Both the position numbers and the translations under genes were made by a program. The notes beneath the pieces are model-generated. The model had not been told where the DNA came from and ran no database searches. It was given only the letters and a program-made list of their open reading frames with translations. This document shows, piece after piece, positions 1 to 12,100 of a stretch of 64,000 nt of DNA. The stretch comes from Teratosphaeria epicoccoides (taxonomy: Eukaryota; Ascomycota; Dothideomycetes; Mycosphaerellales; Teratosphaeriaceae), in the NCBI GenBank assembly GCA_021401465.1, contig JADDMT010000098.1, positions 1-64,000 on the forward strand, written 5' to 3'. Every line of letters starts with the position of its first letter. Position 1 is the first letter of the stretch.

Positions 1-44
1 CCCCCCCCCCCACCCCCAAAAGCGCCACCGTGAGAGACTCGACA

Positions 45-47
<3 letters not shown>

Positions 48-122
<75 letters not shown>
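48..122. repeat. (CAA)25 microsatellite in the leader of the NRPS gene
   Basis: About 25 uninterrupted CAA triplets end 26 bases before the NRPS start codon. On the coding strand the leader has no G or T over this stretch, so an mRNA leader containing it would be unstructured. It is probably transcribed, because only 26 bases separate it from the ATG, but no transcription start can be read. The first 30 bases of the window are also C-rich low-complexity sequence. Confidence 0.95.
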
Positions 123-148
123 CTAACAACACCAAGCGCTCGGTAGCA

Positions 149-3100
149 ATGGCCTGCAGCAACCTCTCCATTTTAAACCCTGCCCCACGACGACAGCCCG
201 GTTGCCATCTCTTGCATGACCTCGTCAGCAGCTCCGCGGCCAAAGATGCTGTGGCACTGGAGCATACATTTGGAGACGGCAGCCGCGAGTCAGTCACATA
301 CGGCCAGCTGCACCAACGCTCAGACGCGCTCGCTGCACTGTTGCGTCGTCCGCAGCAGAATCAGAGTACAGCCTCCGGCAGACGCTTCATTGTACCAGTC
401 TTCATTCCGCAGTCCCCGGAATTGTACATTTCTCAACTAGCAATACTGAAAGCCGGAGCGGCCTTCTGTCCAATCCCTCTGGACGTTCCGGAGGACAGAC
501 TGCGGTTCATTCTGCAAGATGTCGCAAGCACCATTCTTCTCACTGTTTCTGGCCAACTACCGGCACTGCCCGATCTCGGAAATGTCGAGGCAGTCGGTGT
601 CGACCAGCAACCGCTGCACGGCGTGGAGGGAAGATCTCAGGTGGCGATAGAGACCTCGGATGCGGCCTACGTGATGTGGGTGTCATTCTGATTGACGCAT
701 GGCGGGAGAGGGCTGACCGGATCTAGGTACACGTCGGGCTCCACCGGCACACCGAAAGGTGTGATCCTCTCCCATGCAGCTGCCACCCAAGCCTTGCTCG
801 CTCATGATCGGCACATTCCGCCAATATCGCGATTTCTCCAATTCGCTAATCCCACTTTTGACGTGTCCGTCTTTGAGATATTCTTTCCCCTCTATCGCGG
901 CGCGACGCTCGTCAGCTGTGACCGGCGACGACTTCTCAACGATCTACCCGGTGTGATGCACGCATTGAAGGTCGACGGCGCAGAGCTTACACCCTCTGTC
1001 GCTAACAGTCTATTACATGATCGAAAAAGCGTTCCTTCACTCAAGCTCTTGCTGACGATCGGCGAAATGTTGAAGAAGTCTGTTGTCGAGGAGTTCGCTG
1101 GCGAGGCAGAATCAGACAGCATACTGTGGGGCATGTACGGCCCAACAGAAGCGACGATTCATTGCACGCTTCAACCTGCATTCACAAAGGATCTCGCTGT
1201 GAATGATATTGGCATCCCCCTCGATACCGTCTCTGCGTTCGTTGTGGCGCCAGCCAACGATGATGATCCTGGTCACGTCCCCAAGATCTTGCCTGTAGGC
1301 GACGAAGGGGAGCTTGCTGTCGGCGGCTACCAATTGGCCGATGGATACTTGAATCGTCCTGAACAAACGAAAGCTGCGTTTGTGCGACATCCGGACCACG
1401 GATTGCTATATCGGACCGGAGATCGTGCAAAAATGACTGATCAAGGCAGATTGCTCTGTCTTGGTCGCATTTCGAGTGGGCAAGTCAAGCTCCGTGGGCA
1501 ACGGATCGAGCTTGGCGAGATCGAGTACGCAGCGTCCCAGGCTGCAGGGTGCAAGACCGTCGTTGCAGATGTACTCGATGGTACTCTCGTGGCTTTTTGC
1601 GTGCGCAGCGATCCGTCACTGACAGTCGATGAGATCCGCAACACATGCGGCAAATGGCTACCGACTTTTATGATACCGGCGGATGTCTTGATCTTGGACG
1701 CCTTGCCTTATCTGGCGTCCGCGAAAGTGGATCGGAAAGCACTGTCAGCACAATACGCTGATGCGAGACAATTCTCTGGAGCCAATAAGCACTCGGTGGT
1801 CGGCCGTGTTGCTCAGACAATCAGTGATGTTCTTGGAATGAGCGTTGACAACGACACTCCTTTAGCTACAACTGGTCTTGATTCCCTATCGGCGATTCGT
1901 ATAGCCACGCAGCTCCGGCGCCAAGGATTTCCATCTCTGGACGCAAACACGCTGCTCGAGGCAAAGACTGCGGCCGATATAGAGGCCTCGGCTGAGCACG
2001 ATCACTCTGGCCAGGCGAAGTTCAATCAGATGCCAGAAGCGTGGCATGAGATGCTTCACGCTGCGCTAGCCAGCCCATTGATCGCAGATCGCCAATTGCA
2101 GCTGGAAGGGGCCTTTCCTTGTACACCTGTTCAGGCCGCGATGCTGGCTGAGACCGCCAAAGACTCTAAAGCTTATTGCAATTGGATACTGCTGCAAGTG
2201 CATGGATATAGAGACAAGCACAAGGTGCGACAGTATCTTGAGCAATTGTCACAGCGGCATCAATTGCTCAGGTCCGGATTCCTTCGGCTAGACGAGGTCG
2301 CGACAAACGCGTTGATCGTGGTGTACAATTGTCCACCGTCTGATAGCATTCGCTTCGTCGACGACTTCGACACCACGTTTAGCATCTCAAGCGAGCTTGA
2401 AGCTCTTGCTCCTGCTTCATTCGAGCTGAAAGACACCCGAGATGGAGTTTGCATTCTTTTGAAGCTACATCATGCATTGTATGATCAGTGGTCAATAGAT
2501 GTTCTCAAGGCCGATCTGGTCACTTTGATCGAAGAGCAGCAACTGAAACCTCGGCCTGCCTTCACGCAGGTATCCATAATCCAGGATTCTCATCTCCAGA
2601 GGCAGACGGTGACCAATTCCGAAGATTTCTGGCGCTCATACATGCAGGATTTCACCGCAACACCTATACCGAATCTGACGGGCCGTGTGCTCCAAAAGGC
2701 TCTCAAACGTACGCCCTGGCGGGAAACACCATTTGATACCGCTCAACTACGACACAATGCCAATGAGCTGGGCTACAGCGTACCATCTTTGTTTCAAGCG
2801 GCTTTTGCCTCGCTCCTCGCACTATACAGTGGCAGTCCAGATGTCACATTTGGAACTGTTTTCTCGGGGCGACACATACCCGTAGATGACGTGGAATACA
2901 TCTTTGGACCATGTCTCTGCACACTGCCCAGTCGCACTGACACTTCGAGCGTTCGCACTTGTCTGGACCTCATTCGTTTGGTGCATGATCGGAACCGCGC
3001 TATGCAACGGCATGCTCTCACGCCGCTAGGAGACATCAAGCGAATATGCGGATGCGAGCCGGACACGCCTCTATTTGACAGCTTGTTCGTGTGGCAAGAG

Positions 3101-6100
3101 AGCACCATCAGCAACGATCATCAGCGTCCTCTCGTGAAGGAGCTCGACTCTGCGGACAATCACGAGTTCAACCTCGTCATTGAGTACCAGCCGACCCAGT
3201 CTGGGTTGCTGACTCGTGCTACGCATCAGAGCAGCCTCCTTCCTTCACCGCAAGTCGAGCTTCTACTTCGTCAGCTGCATGCTATCGTCAACCACATGTT
3301 GGCTCATCTTGACACGCCAATCAGCTCTGTGACCTCTGCCTTTGATTCTGGTTTGCTATCTATTGCCAACCCAGCGCCAGAACCCAAAGCACCTGGAAAT
3401 GACATAATCGAACTCATTGAGCGCCAAGCTATTGACAGACCGGATGCCCCAGCCATCAATTTCGCTTTCGATATCAACTCGGACGGCGCAAAAGCGGCGA
3501 CCGTCTCCTTTTCGGAGCTCAACAGCCGAGCAAACCAGCTCGCACGTTTACTTCAGTCTTTCGATGTATTGCCAGATGATTTGGTGTGTGTGTGTATGGA
3601 CAAGTCCATCGACATGTACACTGCGTTTTTGGCTGCTTTGAAGGCAGGGGCCGGCTACTTACCTCTGACGCCAGAAACGCCACAGGCCCGAGTGCACAAC
3701 ATCTTGCAGCAGGCAAAGGTGAAGGTATGTTTGAGCGACAACGGGAGCAACGACATGTTGCGCGCAAGTTCGAGTGGCAACGTACTACAAGTCGACAAGC
3801 TTGATCTAATGACGCTTAGTCAAGACAATCTCAGAGTTGCAACATCAGGATCTGAAGTCGCGTACACGGTCTTCACCTCTGGTAGCACAGGCGAGCCTAA
3901 AGGTGTCGTTGTCACCAGAGACAACCTCGCTGGTAATCTGGCTGCGCTATCCGAGCTCTACAGGGTGCAGCCTGGGGATCGCCTGCTGCAGGCCTGCTCT
4001 CAAGCTTTCGATGTCAGTGTCTTCGAAATCTTCTTTGCCTTCACCAAGGGCATGTGCCTCTGCTCAGCAATTAAGGAAGTGTTGTTCCAAGACTTCGAAA
4101 GGAGCATTCGTGTTTTCGAAGCTACGCATCTGTCGCTTACGCCCACTGTCGCTGCACTTGTGGACCCGAGGAACGTATCAAGCGTTCGATCCCTCGTTAC
4201 AGCTGGGGAAGGTGTCACTGAAGCAGTCCGTCAAAAGTGGGCAGGACACGGCCTACATCAAGGCTATGGCCCCAGCGAGACGACCAATATCTGCTCCGTC
4301 AACATGAGCATGCGGCAAGATGACGCACTGGGCAATATTGGCCCACCACTCACCAACACCTCCGCATTCGTTGTGAGTCTTGACGAAGAGCTCAAGATCT
4401 TGCCTGCAGGGGCAGTCGGTGAGTACGCTTTTGGTGGCGAGCAGGTTTTCCGAGGCTATCTGGGTCGGAACGACCTTAATGCGGCAAAGCTCGTGAAGCA
4501 CCCACAATACGGCACACTTTATCGCAGCGGTGACAGTGGCAGGATACTGCATGATGGTACGCTCTCGACTGTTGGCCGGCTGGACGATCAAGTCAAAGTC
4601 CGCGGCAATAGAGTGGAGCTGGGAGAAATCACAGCGGTGCTTCTGCAAGATCAGAGTGTTGTGGACTGTGCTGCTCTCGTTGACGGAAACGGCTCCGACA
4701 CACAGAGACTTGTGGCTTTCTTCGTCCCCAAAAGCTCGGAGGCTGCGGTCACAGAAGTGGCGGAGGTTGAGCACGATCTGGTCAAGCGACTTTTGGAGAA
4801 GCTTGAGAGCACTCTGCCCTCTTACATGGTCCCTGACAGCATTGTTCCCATAAGCAAAATGCCCTTAACAACCCAAGGCAAACTCGACAAACGATTCCTG
4901 CGACAATTACTTGCTGAACTCCCTGAACAGCTGGAAGCCCTTTCTCGCAACGCTGGCGGCGACGAGAACGACGGCGATTGGACCGCGAGAGAAATCGGGA
5001 TCGCTGCAGCATTGGCAGAAACATTGTGCATACCGCAAGACAAGATCCGCAAGTCCGCCTCATTCTTTGCCCTTGGCCTCAATTCACTCAACGCCATTGC
5101 CTTTGCGAAGGCTGTCGAAAAGCATATTGGGCAGAATGTGAGAATAGGAGCGGTGCTGAAGCACTCGTCCGTTGCTAGGCTCACGAGATCCCTGCCTGTA
5201 GATTATGAGGGAGCTGCAGTCGAAGCAACACCTTTCAATGCTTTGACGACCTTTTCTTCAGAGGTTGCTACGCTCGTTAAGAAGCAAATTCCGAGCAGCA
5301 AAGGGCCGATCGATCGTATCTTGCCTTGCACACCTTTGCAAGAAGCAATGCTCTCGGCCAGTGCCGTTCCCGGCTCTTCAGCATACTGCAATTCAACAGT
5401 ATTCAGGGTTACTGGAGATATTGCAAAGCTCCGTACTTGCTGGGCCAAAATGATCAGCCGCCATGACATTTTGAAAGCGTACTTCGTGGCCACGGATCAT
5501 GCGGCCTTCCCCTATGTTCAGGTAATCCGTGCCAAGCAAGACTTGCCATGGACGGTTGTAGAAAAGCCACAGAACAGCGACGAAGGGGACAATGCGCACA
5601 TACGTCGCCCGCCGTCATCTTTCGGACACTCACAACCTTTTCACATAGAGCTTCTACATCAAGGCGCTCACTCAACAATGGTACTGCATATGCATCATGC
5701 TATCTACGACGGAATTTCTATGGGCGTACTTCTGGGCGAGGTCGAGCACTTGTACCATGATGATACTCTGCCCGAAGCACCCTCGTTCGATGCTTTTCTA
5801 TCCGAGAGTCTTGCGCAGCGAGACCAGTCCACTCTTGATTTCTGGAATTGCCGACTACAGGACTATCAACCAAAGCCTTTCCCATTGAAAACCCAAGTAG
5901 CCCAGTCGCGGCAAGGGATAGTCCGGAAAAAGCTCTCCGTGTCTCCACATGCCCTGCAGGTCTTCTGTAAACGACGGTCGGTAACTGCTCTCGCAGTGCT
6001 GCAAGCGGCATGGGCGAAGACGTTATTGTCCGTCCAGGGCGCAGAGGATGCATGCTTCGGTAACGTCGTCAGCGGAAGGTCAGTCTCTGTTCCGGACGTG

Positions 6101-9100
6101 GACAGACTGGTCGCCCCGTGTTTCAACACTGTCCCTGTCAGAGTTAACATTAAGGACTGCAAAACCAACGAGAAGTTGATGAATCTCCTTCAGACCTGGA
6201 ATGTCGAAACGATTGGCCATCAGCTTGCTCCACTTAGACGTCTACAAGCTATGACAAAGTCGCCTGGGCACCACTTGTTCGACTCCATGCTGCTTCTTCA
6301 GCCTCCCACCACCCTACTGGACAGTCGCATTTGGTCTCTGCAGGATGAGAAAGGACCTATGGATATTCCCATTGTGGTTGAGATTGTACCAGAAGTTAAT
6401 TCTCACACACTCTTGCTCCATCACTTGCAGCCACATGTTGGGGAAGATCTGGCCACGAGTCTTAGCCATGCGCTAGAGTCAGCATTGAGCGACGTTCTCA
6501 AGTACCCCTCGGGTTCCGTCAACTCGTTTGATGGCTTCGACCTGTCTCCCGTGGCGGGAAAGCTGCGAACGTCTCTCCAGACCAATGCTAAAGTTGGTAG
6601 CAATATTGCTGGTTCAGAAGAGTGGGGCAGCATCGAGACTATTGTTCGAGAAGTCTTTGCAGACCTTAGCCAAGCCGACCGCAGTAAAATTGGAAAGCAG
6701 ACCTCGATGTACCAATTAGGTCTCGACAGCCTGAACGCTGCTCAAATTGCGGCACGTTTGCGCGCAAATGACCTCCACCTGGATGCAACGGACATTGTTG
6801 AGTGCCTGACGCCGGCAGCTATAGCCTCGAGGGCCGCACATGGGCAGTCAACTGCGGCCGACCGAGCAGAACTTGACTTTGACGAATTTGAGAGGTCGCA
6901 GCGCCCCAATGTTCTCAAAAGCACGGGTTTGGAGGATGCAGCTCTGCAGGCTGTACGTCCTTGCACTTCAGTCCAAGGTGGCATGATTGCGCAATCCATA
7001 CATTCTTCCGGTAAGCTCTACGTCAATCACATCACCCACGCAGTCCCAGCTGGTATCACGTACCCTGCTTTGCGGAAAGCATGGGCTGGAGTCCAAAGGC
7101 GACATCCAATCTTACGGGCGGCCTTTTACCGCACCGGCGACCCCAAACACCATTTCCTCATGGGCATTCTGAATGCAGATCGTGCTCACTTGCCGATCAA
7201 AAAGTCAACAGTACAAGATGACCTTCCATCTTTAGAGACAAGTGTAGCACGGAACATCGTGGATACCCTTCATCTTGGGGCATGGCAAGTCTCTGTGTTT
7301 GAGTACCAAGGTCGACCTGCTGCAATGCTGTCCATCCACCACGCATGCTACGACGCGGAAAGTCTGCAGTATCTCTTTGACGATCTTTACCGAGGCCTCA
7401 GATCCGAAACATTGGCGGCACCAAATAGCCTCGACTCCCTGCTCTCCACTGCACTCAACGGACAAGCCAGTGCTGGCGACATAAGTGCATCTTTCTGGCA
7501 GAAGACTCTCGAGAAAGCAAGGTAAGTTGCAATGAGATGGCAACTCATCAAGCTCCAGTTAACATTCGCCACAGCTTTGCCAGGTTCCCCAATCTCGCAC
7601 CTGCGGCAGTGAAGATCGCCAAAATGCACGCTGTTGAGCGACAAAGCAAGATCTCGCTCACAGCTCTAGAAGAATACTGCAGCCAGAATGCAGCTACGAT
7701 CCAAGCTACAGGCCAGGCGACCTGGGCTCGGCTATTATCTGCCTACATTGGCGAGCCGAACGTCACCTTTGGCACCGTTTTCTCGGGACGCTCAGGATCT
7801 GAAAGCCAGAAGACCGCGTTTCCGAGCATATCGACTATCCCAGTGGCTGCACTACTAGAGGGTGCCTCGAACGAAATTGTGTCGTCCATGGTCAACTACA
7901 ATGCGTCTGCGTATCGACATCGGTTCACATCTTTAGCTGATATCCAGCGTGCTGCTGGTGATGCATCGAACAGTTTGTTTGATACCGTGTTCGTCTACCA
8001 GAAACAGTCCGGTGCGGATACCATCATTGGCTGGCCTGTACTCAGGGAGACAGCTAGCGTCGACTATGCTGTCTCGATGGAGATGGAGATCGCGCCGGCT
8101 GGAGAGATAGTGCTTAGGCTGACCGTTGACATTGCTCGTGTGCCAGAGGCGCATGCATCTCTGATGATTGACCAATTTGAGCACCTCTTAGCCGGCATCA
8201 TCTCAGCAGATGACCATGGTCTCCAGCCACAAGAGTTTTACTCAATCGCGGCAGCAAAGGAGCCGACACTTCCGACTGACGCAAAATTCTTGCACGACTT
8301 CGTGGTGCTTGGGGCTCGTCGTCACCCCGACAGAGCAGCATTACACTTCGTTCATGGCTCTCAAGAGGGGCGGATCAAGACTTGGACTTACAGAGATCTC
8401 AACGATCGCGGCAATCAGGTCGCGCACCTCCTTCACGATCACGGGATTCCAGCCGGTAGCGTCGTCGCTGTCCGCATGGATAAGAGCCCCGAGGCGACAT
8501 TTGCGTTCGTCGGCATTCTCAAAGCCGGTTGCTCTTTTCTCGCCCTCGATCCAGCTTTGCCGGAAGCTCGCCAAACGTTCATTCTCGAAGACTCAGGGAC
8601 CAGAGCTCTTCTCCTGCATGGAGACGACAAATCTGGCCTGGGAGAAGCAGGTGACGCACAAATCATCCACCTCATCGAGAGCGCACTTCGGTGTTTTCCC
8701 ACTGAGCCACTCGACCTTGAACTACAAGACGGGCATGCGACATGCTATTGCTTGTACACTTCCGGCACCACAGGCACGCCGAAAGGCTGTGAGATAACGC
8801 ACGAAAATGCAGTGCAAGCAATGCTTGCATTTCAAAGGCTGTTTGCTGGTCACTGGAATGAAAACTCGCGCTGGCTTCAGTTCGCCAGCTACTGGTTCGA
8901 TGTTTCCGTCCTTGAACACTTCTGGAGCTGGAGTGCAGGAATTGCTGTCGTAGGCGCACCCAGAGATCTGGTCCTTGAGGACCTCGCTGGATTCATAGGG
9001 CGTCTACGCATTACCCACATCGATTTGACACCATCGTTGGCACGGCTGCTACAACCGAGTGATGTACCTACTCTACACAACGGGGTATTTATCACGGGAG

Positions 9101-12100
9101 GCGAAGCGCTTAAGCAAGAAATCATCGACGCTTGGGGTCCCATCAGAGCAATCTGCAACGGCTACGGTCCGACCGAAGCAACGATCGGCGTGACCATGAA
9201 CCCTTTCGTGGGTCCAGATGCGAAGCCTTCGAACATCGGTCCGCCATTCGACAACGTCGGATCCTATGTTCTGCTTCCTGGTACTGACGAGCCTGTGTTG
9301 CGTGGAGCAGTAGGCGAGCTCTGTGTATCGGGCAAGCTCGTTGGTAAAGGCTATCTCAACCGACCAGAGTTGACAGCGAAGGCGTTCCCGTTTCTAGAAC
9401 GGTTCAACGAGAAGATCTATCGGACTGGAGATCTCGTTCGCCTGCTATCGGATGGATCAGTCTCTTTCATCGGGAGGAAAGACACACAAGCAAAGCTTCG
9501 CGGGCAGCGACTTGAGATCGGCGAGATCGACAATGTGATCAAAGCCGCGAGCGACCAGATTTCTGAAGTGGCATCGATGGTGGTGAAAGATGAAGAAGGC
9601 AGCAAGGAACAACTGGTGTCGTTTGTGACAGACGGACCTGCTTACAATCGGCCAGGTGTCACCGTTGAGACCTCCGTCAGCGGCAAGGCCTTGGTCTCTG
9701 CGGCGGATCGCGCCTGCAAAGAGCGGTTGCCTGGCTATATGGTACCGACGCACATTGTATCCGTCAATTTCTTCCCTTTGACTGTGAACAACAAGGTCGA
9801 TAAAAAGGTCCTTGTCGCGCTATACCGAGATTTGGACTCCAAGGCGCTTCAAGACCTGAAGCATACAGCTGGGAACCGGGAAATGAACGATACTGAGAGG
9901 CGGATCCGTGACGTGCTGGTCAAAATGCTCGACGTCCCCGCCGATGGTATAGACCAGGATGCGAACGCCTTCTCTCTTGGGTTATCATCAATTTCGGCCA
10001 TTAACTTTGCTTCACTGCTGAAGCGTGCTGGATTTGAGACTGTGCAGGTGGCGCTGGTGATGCAGCATCCTACTATTGCCGGGCTTGCTCGTGTTTTGGA
10101 CGCCTCCTCAAACGCACATGATCAAAGGGTAGACGAGGTCAGACAGGCCGAGCTGTCGATCAAGGCTTTCGCGCAGCACCACCGTACTCATGTTGCGCGC
10201 AGGCTGGAGGTCCCAGGATCAGAGATCGAAGCCATCACGCCTTGCACACCATTGCAAGAAGGGTTGATTCTTGACTCGCTGCGGACAGAGGCGCGTCCAT
10301 ATTTCAACGAGTTCAGATATGCGGTTGGCCACCTGAATTTACTGCAGCTCGAAAAAGCATTCCAAGCGGTCACTGCAAGTGTTCAGCTCCTCCGCGCGAG
10401 ATTCGTCGAGACTGATGATGGGTTTGCTCAAGTCGTTCTTAAGAATGCCCGAACATCCTGGCAGGTGTCCCAGACCACGAGCGAGGACATTGGTCGGCCG
10501 CTCGCAGAGGGCAGAGCGACATGGCTGCGAGAGAATCAAGAACATTTGCTTAAACCTGTCCTGGCTCTTGTGACTAAGACGGCACATGACACTACTCTTG
10601 TGGTCTATGCACACCATGCTGTCTACGATGGTATCTCGTGGCAGCTTTTCTTGGCGGCACTGAGTCGAGCCTACCAAGAAGAACAACCGTTGGACTGTGG
10701 GCCGAGCTTCACCTCTGCCCTGGCCCTTGGGCCCCTTTGCACGCCCAACAGCGCGCCTGGTTTCTGGAAACAGCGCCTAGCAGGCTTTCAATACATCCCC
10801 CTACCTCTCAAGACATCGAGGGAAGGGGACACGACTACAGTAGTTGCATCCCGCTCAAGACAGATTAACGACATGGACGCCATGCGGAAGGCGCTCGGAG
10901 TCTCTCATCAAGCATATTTGCAGGCGTGCTTTGAAGTCGCGATCAAATCGACGTTTGCTGATGTGCAGACGTACGGTCAAGTCGTCTCGGGCAGGTCAAT
11001 TGCGCTAGAAGGCGCCGACAAAGTCATCGGTCCTCTCTTCAACACTCTGCCTTGCGCGATTGAGCTGGACCCGAGGGCGACATGGGCAAGCTTCATCGAA
11101 GCTACCAGTGCCGCAAATGTAGCAGCGCTCCCATATCAACACACGCCCTTGCGCTCGATCCGCAAGCTTTGCAAGTTGAGTCCCTCCGACTCGCTCTTCG
11201 ACGTACTGTTTGTCTTTCAGTACGACACGGCATCCGAGTCGTCTCAGCTACTCAAAGAGCTGGAGCAGCCAGTTCACGCCGACTACGCTCTCTCGTTTGA
11301 GCTCACTTTGCTCGCTAATGGCCGATTGGATATGCTGGCTGTCGCCAAGAACAGCGTGTCCGATACGAATAGCCTCGAGTCGCTCCTTCAGACATTCACC
11401 CAAGCCCTTGACGTCTCCAGCTCAAGGACAGCTAGTGCAATTGGGGAGACATTTGACTTGCCAGAAGTGACGAGATCTCCACGCGAGCACGTACATACGA
11501 ACGGCCAGGCTGACTTGAATGGTGTCGAAGACTTCAAGTGGTCTGCACAAGCAAAGGCATTACGCGAAGCAATCGCTCAGATCGCCGGGGCAGATATTGA
11601 CGCAGTCGACGAACACTCCACGATCTTCTCAGTGGGCTTGGACAGTATTGATGCAGTTAAGCTCGCATCTAGAGCAAAGAAAGCTGGCGTGCCGATCGCC
11701 GTGAGCAAGATCCTCCAGGCTCAGACGATACCCAGGATGCTACAAGCTGTGCAGCATACCTCGGACCAGGCGCAGACGAACGGCTCAGCCAGTCCGACTG
11801 CCAAAATGGAAGCTAGCCTGACGAAGTCCATTTTACCGGACTTAGCCGACATTCAGGTCGAGAAGGTCCTCCCGGCGACTCCAAGCCAAGAAGCATTGAT
11901 CGCTGACATGCTCAAGTCGGACTGGCAAGACTATTACAACCACGATGTCTTGCAGTTGGCTCCAGAGGTCGACGTGGAGAAGCTTAAGCAAGCTTGGCAG
12001 CTTGTCTTCGACCGTACGCCAATCTTGCGAACTGGTTTCGTTCAGGTTCCTGACGCCGACCTCGAAGTCACCTTTGCGCAAGTCATTCATCAACGCCAAC

